Of a stretch of 64,000 bases of DNA, positions 41,246 to 50,995 are shown one piece after another. The stretch is from assembly GCF_029222925.1 (NCBI RefSeq), contig NZ_JARHUI010000003.1:293721-357720 (forward strand). The letters run 5' to 3'. This DNA is from Algoriphagus sp. CAU 1675. Its GTDB lineage: Bacteria > Bacteroidota > Bacteroidia > Cytophagales > Cyclobacteriaceae. A model generated the notes under the pieces. That model was given only the letters and a program-made list of their open reading frames with translations. It made no database searches and was not told where the DNA came from. The position numbers and the translations under genes are program-made. The first letter of the stretch is position 1. Every line of letters begins with the position of its first letter.

Positions 41246-42778
41246 ATGAATAGGAAAGAAAAATTCATTTCACATCTTGTTGAAGGACAGCTATATAAAA
41301 AGGATTCTATCATTTTGGGAACCGGTATTTTGGATGGTGAGCCGATTTCAGGTGCCCAAATAAAGGTCCCCTTAAAAACATTGAATCGACATGGACTGAT
41401 TGCGGGGGCAACGGGTACAGGGAAGACCAAAACACTTCAGGTCATTGCCGAGCAATTATCCCTGAAAGGAATTCCATCAGTTCTGATGGATTTGAAAGGT
41501 GATTTGTCAGGATTGGCTCAACCAGGAGATGCAACTGATTTTATATTGAAAAGGTCGGAGCAAATCGGTGTCACTTATGAACCTATGGATCTACCTGTGG
41601 AATTGATGTCTATTTCCAATGAAAAAGGAGTTAGGCTAAAGGCTACGGTTTCTGAGTTTGGCCCTGTTTTAATCTCTCAAATTCTTGATTTGAATGACAC
41701 TCAAAGAGGGGTAATAGCAGTAGTGTTTCGCTATTGTGATACTCAACATTTGCCCTTGGTGGATTTGAAAGATTTGAAAAAAGTTCTTCAATACATTTCT
41801 AATGAAGGGAAAGAAGACATTTCAAAGGAATATGGGCAGGTTTCTTCTGCTTCTGTCAATACCATTATTCGTAAAATCATCGAATTGGAACAGGAGGGGG
41901 CTGAATTGTTTTTTGGTGAAAAATCTTTTGATGTAGAGGACTTTGTACGTTCTAAATATGGAAGAGGAGTCATTTCCATCATTAGGTTGACTGATATTCA
42001 ATCCAAACCTAAGTTGTTTTCCACCTTCATGTTAAGCTTGCTTTCAGAGATTTATGAGACTTTTCCAGAACAAGGAGATGAGGACAAACCCAAGTTGTGT
42101 TTGTTTATTGACGAGGCTCATTTAGTTTTTTCAAATGCATCCAAGGATCTTCTAGAAAAGATTGAAGCCATAATCAAATTGATCCGATCCAAAGGCGTTG
42201 GGGTATTTTTCTGTACCCAAACGCCTACAGATGTTCCTGATTCGGTATTAGGACAACTTGGCTTAAAAGTCCAGCATGCATTGAGAGCCTTTACTGCAAA
42301 AGACCGGAAATCAATCACCAAAACAGCGGAAAATTATCCGGATTCTCCTTTTTACAATACTTCTGAGGTTTTGACTTCAATGGGAATAGGGGAAGCTTTG
42401 ATTACAGCTTTGAATGAAAAAGGAATACCAACTCCTTTGGCTCAAACCTTGGTTCGCGCTCCAATTACCAGAATGGGTATCCTTTCAGAAAATGAGATTG
42501 ATAATTTGGTGGCATCTTCAGATTTAGTCAAAAAATACAATGAAGACATAGATCGGGAAAGTGCATTTGAAATATTAGAAAAGAAACTGGAGCGGATTGA
42601 AAGAGAGCAGAAAATAGAGACTCCTTCTGGACATATTCCAAGAACAGGAAGAAGATCCAAACAAGATGAATCTTTGATAGAGGAACTGAGTAAAAACACC
42701 ATGGTAAGACAAATTGGAAGAACGATTTTCAGGGAATTAACTCGTGGAATTTTAGGTTCATTTACTAAGAGAAGATAA
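41246..42778 (+). CDS. HerA-like helicase, DUF853 family
   Basis: About 510 residues from the ATG at 41246 (M-N-R-K-E-K-F); an upstream ATG at 41171 adds 25 residues that are poorly compatible with the family. Walker A is A-G-A-T-G-T-G-K-T-K, followed by D-L-K-G-D-L-S-G, Walker B L-C-L-F-I-D-E-A-H-L, and F-C-T-Q-T-P-T-D. These match YjgR/DUF853 proteins related to HerA/FtsK hexameric ATPases. The C-terminus is basic and helical. Such proteins are common in chromosomes; the cellular role is unclear. Confidence 0.88.
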   Translation: MNRKEKFISHLVEGQLYKKDSIILGTGILDGEPISGAQIKVPLKTLNRHGLIAGATGTGKTKTLQVIAEQLSLKGIPSVLMDLKGDLSGLAQPGDATDFILKRSEQIGVTYEPMDLPVELMSISNEKGVRLKATVSEFGPVLISQILDLNDTQRGVIAVVFRYCDTQHLPLVDLKDLKKVLQYISNEGKEDISKEYGQVSSASVNTIIRKIIELEQEGAELFFGEKSFDVEDFVRSKYGRGVISIIRLTDIQSKPKLFSTFMLSLLSEIYETFPEQGDEDKPKLCLFIDEAHLVFSNASKDLLEKIEAIIKLIRSKGVGVFFCTQTPTDVPDSVLGQLGLKVQHALRAFTAKDRKSITKTAENYPDSPFYNTSEVLTSMGIGEALITALNEKGIPTPLAQTLVRAPITRMGILSENEIDNLVASSDLVKKYNEDIDRESAFEILEKKLERIEREQKIETPSGHIPRTGRRSKQDESLIEELSKNTMVRQIGRTIFRELTRGILGSFTKRR

Positions 42779-42815
42779 AATAGTTAATTGATTGTATAAC
42801 AAATTGTTATAGATT

Positions 42816-44030
42816 TTGAAAATTGCTGTAATTGGAGGCGGAGCTGCTGGTTTTTTTGCGGCTATCCATGCAAGTGGACCGGGTAGGACTGTTGAAATAT
42901 TTGAAAAATCTCCCAAGCTTCTTTCCAAAGTGAAAGTATCTGGGGGCGGTAGATGCAATGTGACCCACAGGCCTTTAGAAATCTCCAAATTGATCAAAAA
43001 TTATCCAAGAGGTGGAAAGTTTTTAAAACGGGTTTTCCATCATTTTAAATCAGAGGACACAATTCAGTGGTTTGAAGAAAGAGGTGTTGCTTTGAAAGAA
43101 GAAGCAGATGGAAGGGTTTTTCCAAAAAGTGATCAATCCCAATCAATAATCAATGCCCTTCAAACTGAAGCAGAAAAGTTGAAAATCAAAATTTCGGTTT
43201 CAACCGGGATTCGATCAATTTTTACAAATGCAGATGGCTTCGATTTGGAAACAGATCGAGGCATAATCCATGCAGACGCAGTAATTGTAGCCACTGGCGG
43301 GCATCCCAAAAAGGATGGTTATTCTTTTCTATCTAAGCTAAAACACCAACTTGTTTCTCCAATTCCTTCTTTGTTTACCTTCAATACCCCTCAGGAGACA
43401 ATTAGGAAATTGATGGGACTTTCTGTCCCAAATGCCAATGTCCGGCTGGAAGGGACAAAACTTTCCTACCAAGGGCCTATTTTGATTACTCATTGGGGGA
43501 TAAGCGGTCCAGCGGTGCTCAAATTATCAGCTTTTGGAGCAGATTGGATGTTTGAGCATGATTATAAAGCCAGTGCTATTATCAATTGGAATGCGAACTT
43601 TAAAGAGGATCAATACACCAATCATCTCAAAGAATATTCAATTAAACATCCCAATAGAAAGGTGGAAAATTATCCCTTATTTGAATTGCCTTCAAGACTT
43701 TGGATTCATTTTCTCCAACGATCTGAAATTGATGAAAATTTGGTTTATGGAAATCTTTCTAAAAAGCATATCAATAAATTGGTGCAGAATCTTTTTTGCT
43801 ATAATTTGACTGTCGAAGGAAAAACGACTTTTAAAGAAGAGTTTGTTACCGCTGGTGGGCTACCATTACATGAGATAAACCCTGACACTATGGAAAGTAT
43901 TTATTATCCAAACTTATACTTTGCTGGAGAGGTATTGGATATTGACGGAATTACTGGAGGCTTTAATTTTCAAGCTGCCTGGTCAACTGGGTTTCTTGCT
44001 GGCAAATCTACTTTTAAACAGAAATTATGA
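42816..44030 (+). CDS. HI0933-family FAD-dependent oxidoreductase
   Basis: 404 residues beginning with TTG (42816), since the FAD-binding G-G-G-A-A-G-F-F-A-A starts at codon 6 and no ATG precedes it. Conserved family motifs are S-G-G-G-R-C-N-V-T (about 44-52), V-I-V-A-T-G-G-H, L-I-T-H-W-G-I-S-G-P-A and the C-terminal F-A-G-E-V-L-D-I-D-G-I-T-G-G. The family (BaiN/HI0933-like) is a flavoprotein group of unknown substrate. Its stop overlaps the next gene as ATGA, linking the two. Confidence 0.88.
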   Translation: MKIAVIGGGAAGFFAAIHASGPGRTVEIFEKSPKLLSKVKVSGGGRCNVTHRPLEISKLIKNYPRGGKFLKRVFHHFKSEDTIQWFEERGVALKEEADGRVFPKSDQSQSIINALQTEAEKLKIKISVSTGIRSIFTNADGFDLETDRGIIHADAVIVATGGHPKKDGYSFLSKLKHQLVSPIPSLFTFNTPQETIRKLMGLSVPNANVRLEGTKLSYQGPILITHWGISGPAVLKLSAFGADWMFEHDYKASAIINWNANFKEDQYTNHLKEYSIKHPNRKVENYPLFELPSRLWIHFLQRSEIDENLVYGNLSKKHINKLVQNLFCYNLTVEGKTTFKEEFVTAGGLPLHEINPDTMESIYYPNLYFAGEVLDIDGITGGFNFQAAWSTGFLAGKSTFKQKL

Positions 44031-44371
44031 GTATTCACTATCCTGAACTCAACCAAATCGTGAATGAAATGTCTGAAGGAGATGAGGACTTCAGAAATGA
44101 ATTGGTGTCTGCTATATACAATGGGTTAATAGAACTTCAGACAAAATACACAGAAGGAACCCAAATGCAGAATCTGGAAACAATTCAACAAATAAGGCAT
44201 AAGCTGAAACCAACTCTGGCAATGTTTGAGTTTGAGGATTTGGGAGACTGTCTACAAACAGGTAAGACTATTCTGGAAACTTCAGGATTTGGACAGGAGT
44301 TCGATTCTCATGCTATTCAATTTCACTCCAAATTGGCAAATGCCATACTAGCTGTTGAAGCATTGAAATAA
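44027..44371 (+). CDS. Small helical protein, possible HPt-like phosphotransfer domain
   Basis: 114 residues, all helical. The segment I-R-H-K-L-K-P-T-L-A-M-F resembles the histidine phosphotransfer motif H-x-L-K-G, with Pro in place of Gly. The flanking helices fit a four-helix HPt bundle (E-D-L-G-D-C-L after it). If so, it would pass phosphoryl groups in a two-component relay from an unlinked kinase. It overlaps the flavoprotein gene by 4 nt and has its own terminator. The assignment is tentative. Confidence 0.5.
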   Translation: MSIHYPELNQIVNEMSEGDEDFRNELVSAIYNGLIELQTKYTEGTQMQNLETIQQIRHKLKPTLAMFEFEDLGDCLQTGKTILETSGFGQEFDSHAIQFHSKLANAILAVEALK

Positions 44372-44375
44372 AAAA

Positions 44376-44396
44376 GGAGCTGGCACTTGCCGCTCC
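44376..44396 (+). terminator. Compact intrinsic terminator
   Basis: GGAGC-T-GGCA-CT-TGCC-GCTCC folds into a nearly continuous stem followed by ACTTTTA, just beyond the HPt-like gene. Confidence 0.65.
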
Positions 44397-44497
44397 ACTT
44401 TTATGTTGCCCTATGAGAAATTTAGTAAGACAAAGGTAGGTCTGATCTTACTTTTGTTTCTTAACTCAAGGTTAAATTCAAGTGAAGTTTTTGATTT

Positions 44498-45460
44498 ATG
44501 CCAATTATAGAATCCAGCTATAATAATCCACCGTTTTATTTATTCAATGGACATTTGGAAACCATTGTTCCCAGTTTGCTTCGGAAAATAGAAGGAGTAA
44601 ACTATTTCCGGGAAAGGATTACCACTCCCGATGAGGATTTTTTGAACTTGGATTGGTCCACTGTTGGAAGCAATAAACTTTTGATCATTTCTCATGGATT
44701 GGAAGGTGATTCAAGGCGTCACTATGCCATGGGGCTTGTGAAGCTTTTCAATCAAAACGGGATTGATGTCTTGGTTTGGAATAATCGGTCTTGTGGTGGA
44801 GAATTGAATTTGCAGCCTGTATTATATCATCATGGATCAAGCTTTGATTTGGATACAACCATAAAACATGTGCTAAAAACCCGTAGCTATGAGGAGATAG
44901 TTTTAGCGGGAATCAGCATGGGAGGTGCCCAGACTTTAAAGTATTTGGGTGAAAATGGACCTTCTCTGCCTAGCCAGGTTTCCAAAGCAGCCGTATTTTC
45001 TACCCCAGTGAACCTACCTTCCAGTGCAGCAACTCTTAAACTGCCTTCAAATCGATTTTACAAAAACCGATTTTTAGGAAAATTGAAGAAGAAAATGGCT
45101 GCAAAAGGGGAGCAGTTCCCTGAACTGATTGACAGCGAATTATTGAAAACAGTAACTAATTTTGATCAGTTTGACACCTTATTTACAGCCAAACTTCATG
45201 GATTCAAAGATGCAGCTGATTTTTATCGCTCAGTTAGTCCTGACAATTGGATTAAGAACATTGAAGTTCCTGTATTAATAATCAATGCCCTGAATGATCC
45301 CTTGTTGGGGAAAAAGTGCTATCCTGTAAAATTGGCTGAATCCAAACCTGAGATCCTTTTGGAAATGCCTTCAAGAGGAGGACACACCGGGTTTACGCTT
45401 TTTAATGAAGAGTTTACTTATGCTGAGAAAAGGTTGTTGGAATTTTTGATTCAAGGCTGA
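44498..45460 (+). CDS. YheT/ABHD-family alpha/beta hydrolase
   Basis: 320 residues. The N-terminal N-P-P-F-Y-L-F-N-G-H-L-E-T-I motif, S-H-G-L-E-G-D-S-R-R-H-Y, the nucleophile elbow G-I-S-M-G-G, and the late G-G-H-T-G-F with the catalytic His define YheT-like hydrolases (related to eukaryotic ABHD1/3). They are predicted esterases acting on lipid-like esters. There is no signal peptide. It is followed after 60 nt by the glutamate-synthase-like gene in the same direction. Confidence 0.88.
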   Translation: MPIIESSYNNPPFYLFNGHLETIVPSLLRKIEGVNYFRERITTPDEDFLNLDWSTVGSNKLLIISHGLEGDSRRHYAMGLVKLFNQNGIDVLVWNNRSCGGELNLQPVLYHHGSSFDLDTTIKHVLKTRSYEEIVLAGISMGGAQTLKYLGENGPSLPSQVSKAAVFSTPVNLPSSAATLKLPSNRFYKNRFLGKLKKKMAAKGEQFPELIDSELLKTVTNFDQFDTLFTAKLHGFKDAADFYRSVSPDNWIKNIEVPVLIINALNDPLLGKKCYPVKLAESKPEILLEMPSRGGHTGFTLFNEEFTYAEKRLLEFLIQG

Positions 45461-45520
45461 CCTTTCTGGAATAGTCCAGGCAATTACTATATTTAGTAAT
45501 ACTCTGAAATTCATTCTGTC

Positions 45521-47041
45521 ATGAGAAAATCCTTTTTTCTAATCCTGATCATACTATTTGTTCTAACTTTTTTTATGATGTGGATTCTCCAGTTTGAAAC
45601 TTTCAAATTTGGTTATGTGGTCCTTGGTGTACTTGTTTTTCTTCTCCTTGTGGGGATTTATGATATTCTTCAAACCAAACACGCCATTCTAAGGAACTTC
45701 CCTGTTATAGGGCATTTTAGATACATGTTCGAAAAGATCAGTCCGGAAATCCAGCAATATTTTATTGAAAGCAATACAGACGGGAGGCCATTTAGCAGAA
45801 ACCTCCGTGCTTTGGCCTACAGACGCTCCAAAAGTGTCAATGATACGCATCCATTTGGAACTCAAAGGGATTTGGATGGAGAGGAATACATTGCCCTGAG
45901 ACATTCCATTTATGCAAAGTCTCCTTCAGAAGAGGATTTAAGAATTACTATTGGAGGGCCTTTGTGTAAAATACCATATTCAGCATCTATTCTGAATATT
46001 TCTGCCATGAGTTTCGGTTCCTTAAGTGGGGCCGCAATATCTGCATTGAATAGAGGCGCAAAAAAAGGAAACTTTTACCATAACACGGGAGAGGGAGGAA
46101 TATCAAGCTATCACCTTGAAGGGGGAGGAGATATTTGCTGGCAAATTGGGACAGGGTACTTTGGATGTAGAGATGAGCATGGAAATTTCGATTCTGAAAA
46201 ATTTCGCGAAAAAGCTCAATTTCCTCAGGTAAAAATGATCGAAATCAAAATTTCCCAAGGAGCCAAACCAGGCCATGGTGGTGTATTGCCCGGGGTAAAA
46301 AATACCGTTGAAATATCGGAAATAAGAGGGCTAAAACCAGGCATAACCGTCTTATCACCACCCAGTCATACTGCTTTTTCAGGTCCCGAGGGTTTAATAG
46401 ATTTTATTAATCAACTTAGGCAGCTTTCTGGAGGAAAACCCATTGGTTTTAAGCTTTGTATTGGGCGTACTGAGGAATTTATTGCCATTTGCAAAGAAAT
46501 GCTGAAAAAGGAAATATGGCCGGACTTCATCACCATTGATGGGGCTGAAGGGGGAACAGGTGCAGCTCCGCTTGAATTTTCAGACAGCGTAGGCCTACCT
46601 TTGGAACCGGCTTTGATTTTCGTCAGGGCAGCTTTGGAAAAATTTAACCTCAGAGATAAAATCCGAATCATCGCTTCTGGAAAAGTATTGAGTGCATTTT
46701 CTATAGTGAAAAATATAGCACTTGGTGCTGATTCCTGTAATTCCGCCCGGGCATTTATGTTTGGCCTTGGCTGTATCCAAGCTTTGCGATGTAATACAAA
46801 TGACTGCCCAACAGGAGTAGCCACTCAAAACCCTAAATTAGCAAAGGGGCTTGTAGTAACTGATAAATCCCTCAGAGTGTACAATTTTCACCAAAATACC
46901 ATTCATTCGGTCAAAGAATTGTTGGGGGCTGCAGGGCATTCCCATACTTCTCAGTTGAGTATTCATGACCTTGTGAAAGGGGATGAAATGATCATGCTGG
47001 CCAACCGCTATTTCTCGGATACAGTAAACACTCAAGTTTAA
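45521..47041 (+). CDS. FMN-binding glutamate synthase family protein, membrane-anchored
   Basis: 506 residues. Two N-terminal hydrophobic segments (about 5-20 and 27-48) anchor it. The rest is the FMN/iron-sulfur domain of glutamate synthase: A-M-S-F-G-S-L-S, H-N-T-G-E-G-G-I-S, K-P-G-H-G-G-V-L-P-G, D-G-A-E-G-G-T-G, and the cluster Cys pattern C-I-Q-A-L-R-C-N-T-N-D-C-P. There is no glutaminase domain, so it is not a complete GltB. Such archaeal-type or truncated proteins may oxidise other substrates. It ends 4 nt from the convergent lhgO. Confidence 0.85.
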   Translation: MRKSFFLILIILFVLTFFMMWILQFETFKFGYVVLGVLVFLLLVGIYDILQTKHAILRNFPVIGHFRYMFEKISPEIQQYFIESNTDGRPFSRNLRALAYRRSKSVNDTHPFGTQRDLDGEEYIALRHSIYAKSPSEEDLRITIGGPLCKIPYSASILNISAMSFGSLSGAAISALNRGAKKGNFYHNTGEGGISSYHLEGGGDICWQIGTGYFGCRDEHGNFDSEKFREKAQFPQVKMIEIKISQGAKPGHGGVLPGVKNTVEISEIRGLKPGITVLSPPSHTAFSGPEGLIDFINQLRQLSGGKPIGFKLCIGRTEEFIAICKEMLKKEIWPDFITIDGAEGGTGAAPLEFSDSVGLPLEPALIFVRAALEKFNLRDKIRIIASGKVLSAFSIVKNIALGADSCNSARAFMFGLGCIQALRCNTNDCPTGVATQNPKLAKGLVVTDKSLRVYNFHQNTIHSVKELLGAAGHSHTSQLSIHDLVKGDEMIMLANRYFSDTVNTQV

Positions 47042-47044
47042 TTT

Positions 47045-48247
47045 TTAATTAAACCGCTTGAGTGCCATTGATGCCACAGTTCCACCAATTGAAAGTGAGC
47101 TGGTAGCCGCTGGGGATGGCGCATTGAGGACATTGATGGCCATGGGAGTTTCCATAATGGAAAAATCGTCCAATAGGCCCCCAGTTTTGTCACAGGCCTG
47201 AGCTCTTACTCCAGCTCCACCTTCGACTAAGTCAGATTCTTGTATTTCGGGAATCAATTCCTGAAGAGCTTTTGTAAATGCTGCTTTTGAAAATGAACGA
47301 TAAAGTTCCCCAAAGCCTGTTTTCCAGTATTTGGCTGCAACTTTTTGAAAACCAGGCCAAGCTAGCGTCTCTGCCAGTTCAGCCAGATTAATCTGGGATT
47401 TCTTATAACCCTCTCTTCTAAATGCAAGCACGGCATTAGGACCCGCTTCCACTCCTCCTTTTTTCATTCTGGTAAAATGTACCCCCAAGAAAGGAAAGTT
47501 AGGATCCGGAACAGGGTAAATGAGGTTTTTGACTAAGTATTCTCTTTCTTTTTTGAGCTTGTAATATTCACCTCTAAATGGAATGATTTTTACATCTACA
47601 GAATCATCTGAACTCATCTTGGCAACTTTATCGGAATAAAGTCCGGCACAATTAATTACCAATTTTGCCTCAAAGGTTGATTTTGAAGTTTCAATATAAT
47701 TAATGCCATCTTTCTCATTAATAGCTAGAACTTTATGATTCAAAAATATCTCTCCTCCCTTTTGGATGATTTTTCTTCCGTAGACTAGGGCTACCTGGTA
47801 ATAATCTACAATTCCCGTCTGAGGAACATGAATAGCAGCCACGCCAGTACAGTGAGGCTCATATTCCTTTAATTCCTCCAAAGTGATTTTTCTAGTGCCT
47901 GTAAGTCCGTTTTGAAGTCCTCTTTGAAATAGATTTTCCAACAAGGGCTTTTGTTCTTCCCTAGTAGCAACCACAACTTTACCGGTTATCTCAAATGGAA
48001 TTTTTTCCTCTTCACAAAATTGAATCAACTCATGATAGCCATTGATGCAATTGGTAGCTTTTAAAGAACCTGGCTTGTAATAAAGACCGGAATGTATAAC
48101 ACCAGAGTTATTGCCAGTTTGATGTTTTGCAAGCTGATCCTCTTTTTCCAAAATGGCTATTTTAAGATCTGGACGCACTTTTTGAACTTTAAGCCCGGTG
48201 GCTAAACCTACAATTCCTCCTCCAATGATTACAATATCGTATGTCAT
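47045..48247 (-). CDS. lhgO: L-2-hydroxyglutarate oxidase
   Basis: 400 residues of the DAO/FAD family. The dinucleotide motif I-I-G-G-G-I-V-G-L-A-T (about 6-16) is followed by K-H-Q-T-G-N-N-S-G-V-I-H-S-G-L-Y-Y and K-P-G-S-L-K, diagnostic of LhgO/YgaF. Later come V-I-N-C-A-G-L and P-F-R-G-E-Y-Y, and a C-terminal A-P-S-P-A-A-T-S-S-L-S-I-G. The enzyme oxidises L-2-hydroxyglutarate to 2-oxoglutarate, feeding electrons to the membrane quinone pool. It is monocistronic and convergent with the glutamate-synthase-like gene. Confidence 0.92.
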   Translation of the reverse strand: MTYDIVIIGGGIVGLATGLKVQKVRPDLKIAILEKEDQLAKHQTGNNSGVIHSGLYYKPGSLKATNCINGYHELIQFCEEEKIPFEITGKVVVATREEQKPLLENLFQRGLQNGLTGTRKITLEELKEYEPHCTGVAAIHVPQTGIVDYYQVALVYGRKIIQKGGEIFLNHKVLAINEKDGINYIETSKSTFEAKLVINCAGLYSDKVAKMSSDDSVDVKIIPFRGEYYKLKKEREYLVKNLIYPVPDPNFPFLGVHFTRMKKGGVEAGPNAVLAFRREGYKKSQINLAELAETLAWPGFQKVAAKYWKTGFGELYRSFSKAAFTKALQELIPEIQESDLVEGGAGVRAQACDKTGGLLDDFSIMETPMAINVLNAPSPAATSSLSIGGTVASMALKRFN

Positions 48248-48412
48248 GTTGCTGTTGATTCTTGCTCAAATATAGTAGCTGTATTTGCATTTTCTTTTTC
48301 GAACTAGTACCGAAGGGCTTGATTCCTTATGAAAATTTCACATGATTTTATCGTTTGGCCTTTAGGAATGAATTTATTTTGCAGGGCTTTAGTTAAAAAC
48401 AAAAAAATCCGA

Positions 48413-50890
48413 ATGAATCGGCTAGCAGCTTTTATTTTCTTTTTGATCTTTTCCTTCCAAGCCCAGGCTCAAATCGTAGTCAAGGGTAAAATCACGGATG
48501 CTGAAACAGGCGACCCAATTCCTTTTGCCAGTGTTTTATTGCTTGGGACTACCACTGGGATGAACTCAGACTTTGAGGGAAATTACAGGATAGAAACCAA
48601 AGTGAAGGCAGATAGTATCCAGGTGAGTTATTTGGGATATTTCACTCAAACAAAAGCTCTTGGAACTGAGTCAGAGCAAACCATCAATTTTCAGCTTCGT
48701 CCCTCTGATTTTGAATTGGAAGCCTTTGTATTTGAAGCAGGGGAAAATCCGGCATTTGAGATTATTAGAAGGGCTGTAGAGCGTAAGGAAGTATTTGATA
48801 AGCGAAACCTGGAAGCTTATGAAACGAGGAATTATACCAAGATTGAGATAGACATTGATCATCTCTCTGAGGATTTCAGGCAGCGAAAAACTGTTCAAAA
48901 AGTGACCGCTGTATTGGATAGTATTCAGGAATTACGTGACGATGAAGGAGAAAAAATCCTCCCGGTTTTCTTTTCAGAGACTCTTTCCAGATTCTATTTC
49001 CGGAATGATCCACTCTTGAAAAAAGAGGTGGTTGAAAAGTCAAAAGTTACTGGTGTTGGGATCACAGATGGTTCTACTACCTCTCAGATTACCGGTTCAG
49101 CCTTTCAGGAATACAATTTTTACAAAAACTGGCTCAATATTCTTGAAAAGGAATTTGTCTCTCCAATAGCAGATGGCTGGAAGGGCTTTTACGATTATGA
49201 CCTGATGGACTCTGTCTTGGTTGGTGATGATTCTTGTTATGTTCTTCAGGTTTACCCTTTGCGTGAACAGGATTTGGCTTTTTCAGGTACGATCTGGATC
49301 AATAAAGATACTTATGCGCTTAAGCAAGTCGATTTGGCAATCCCAAAGGAATCCAATTTGAATTTTATCGAAAGAATTAAAATCCAACAGGAATTAAAAC
49401 CAACGACTGCCGGTCCATTAATTCCTTCGAAAACAAGAGTTCAGGTAAAAATTGGGCAGATCACCCCTAAAACAGCTGGTCTTTTGGCTAAATTCTACAC
49501 TTCAGTGGACAGTGTTATTGTATCCGAGCCCAAACCAACTTCGTTTTTTTACCAAGCAGTTGAACTTAAGTCAGATTTCAATACCGGAGGGGAGGAGTTT
49601 TGGGAAAAAAATAGACATGACCCTCTGACCGCCGAAGAATTGGCTGTATTTCAGATGGTGGATACCCTTAAGAAGATTCCGATTATCCGGTTTTATTCGG
49701 AAGGGTTGAAGTTCTTTGCGACAGGTTTTCTGCCTGTTGGGAAAATAGATTTAGGTCCCTGGACTGAGTTTGGGAATTATAATAATGTAGAAGGATTAAG
49801 GGGTGGATTTGGACTGCGAACCAATTATAAATTCAGTAACAAGTGGTTATTGCAAGGCTATTTGGCCTATGGTTTAAAAGATGAACGATTTAAGTATTCA
49901 GCAAGTGTCACACGTATCTTGGATAGAAATCACTGGACGGCTTTACAGTTGCGCTCATCCCGAGAAATAGACCAAGTCGGGCTTGAGATGGAAAGTTTGG
50001 CTGGAAATTCGGTGTTTTTGGCTGCAAGCCGTTTTGGGACCTTAAGGAGACCCTTTATCAGTACCAACCAACGGCTGAATTTCCATCGCGAGTTTTTTAA
50101 AGGATTCTTATTGAGCGGAGGAGTGAATGTGGCGCAGTTTGACCCATTGTTTAACTTTTATTATTTGGATAAAAACACCAGAGAATACAGGTCTAGGTTT
50201 GAAACCACTGAGGCAAAATTAGGATTACGCTACGGGAGGGATGAAATCATCATCATCAACGATAACGAACGGGTTTCTTTAGGTCCATCTAAATGGCCGA
50301 TTTTTGAAGTGAATTATTCAAAAGGCCTGCAATGGCTTGGAGGAGATGTTTCTTATGACAAGCTGGCTTTTTACGTGTATCAGCGCCTGAATATGGGAAT
50401 GTTCGGGGTATCACGCTATGAATTGGATGCAGGAAAGGTTTTTGGAGAGGTGCCGTATCCTATTTTGAAAAACCATTTGGGGAATGGCACATTCTTTTAT
50501 ACCACGGCAGCATTCAATACCATGAACTTCAATGAATTTGCTTCCGACCAATACTTAAGCATGCGATACCGGCATTTCTTTGAGGGGTTTTTACTCAATA
50601 AAATTCCTCTTATCAGAAGGTTGAAATGGAGAGCTGTGGCCAATGCCAATGTTTTGTGGGGAAGTGTAAGTGACGTCAATATATCCAATGTCCCTACAAC
50701 AGATCCTGAGGGGAATCCTGTAAAAACATTCGGTAGATTAGAACCATCCAAGCCGTATTTGGAATTAGGTTATGGAGTGGAAAATATCTTTAAGTTTTTC
50801 AGAGTGGATTTCTTTCACCGTATGACTTATTTGGATGTACCAGAGGCAAAACCTTTTGTTGTCAAGGTAAGTGCACAAATTATTTTGTAA
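48413..50890 (+). CDS. DUF5686 outer-membrane protein with carboxypeptidase-like N-domain
   Basis: About 825 residues from the ATG at 48413 (M-N-R-L-A-A-F), which places a signal peptide (ending A-Q-A-Q) at the N-terminus; the frame also has an ATG at 48329. Residues about 25-110 of this form are a CarboxypepD_reg-like Ig fold (V-V-K-G-K-I-T-D-A-E-T-G-D-P-I-P). The remainder is DUF5686, beta-rich with barrel-like repeats to a terminal aromatic strand. These proteins sit in the outer membrane of Bacteroidota; the role may be assembly or transport, unproven. Confidence 0.88.
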   Translation: MNRLAAFIFFLIFSFQAQAQIVVKGKITDAETGDPIPFASVLLLGTTTGMNSDFEGNYRIETKVKADSIQVSYLGYFTQTKALGTESEQTINFQLRPSDFELEAFVFEAGENPAFEIIRRAVERKEVFDKRNLEAYETRNYTKIEIDIDHLSEDFRQRKTVQKVTAVLDSIQELRDDEGEKILPVFFSETLSRFYFRNDPLLKKEVVEKSKVTGVGITDGSTTSQITGSAFQEYNFYKNWLNILEKEFVSPIADGWKGFYDYDLMDSVLVGDDSCYVLQVYPLREQDLAFSGTIWINKDTYALKQVDLAIPKESNLNFIERIKIQQELKPTTAGPLIPSKTRVQVKIGQITPKTAGLLAKFYTSVDSVIVSEPKPTSFFYQAVELKSDFNTGGEEFWEKNRHDPLTAEELAVFQMVDTLKKIPIIRFYSEGLKFFATGFLPVGKIDLGPWTEFGNYNNVEGLRGGFGLRTNYKFSNKWLLQGYLAYGLKDERFKYSASVTRILDRNHWTALQLRSSREIDQVGLEMESLAGNSVFLAASRFGTLRRPFISTNQRLNFHREFFKGFLLSGGVNVAQFDPLFNFYYLDKNTREYRSRFETTEAKLGLRYGRDEIIIINDNERVSLGPSKWPIFEVNYSKGLQWLGGDVSYDKLAFYVYQRLNMGMFGVSRYELDAGKVFGEVPYPILKNHLGNGTFFYTTAAFNTMNFNEFASDQYLSMRYRHFFEGFLLNKIPLIRRLKWRAVANANVLWGSVSDVNISNVPTTDPEGNPVKTFGRLEPSKPYLELGYGVENIFKFFRVDFFHRMTYLDVPEAKPFVVKVSAQIIL

Positions 50891-50995
50891 GTAAACCTTC
50901 GATATCCTCCCTTAAATTTTTCCTTTGGGCTCACTCTTTGCATATTTGCAACTTCAACATAGATGCCCTTTTGTATGGGCAGAAATTAAACTTAT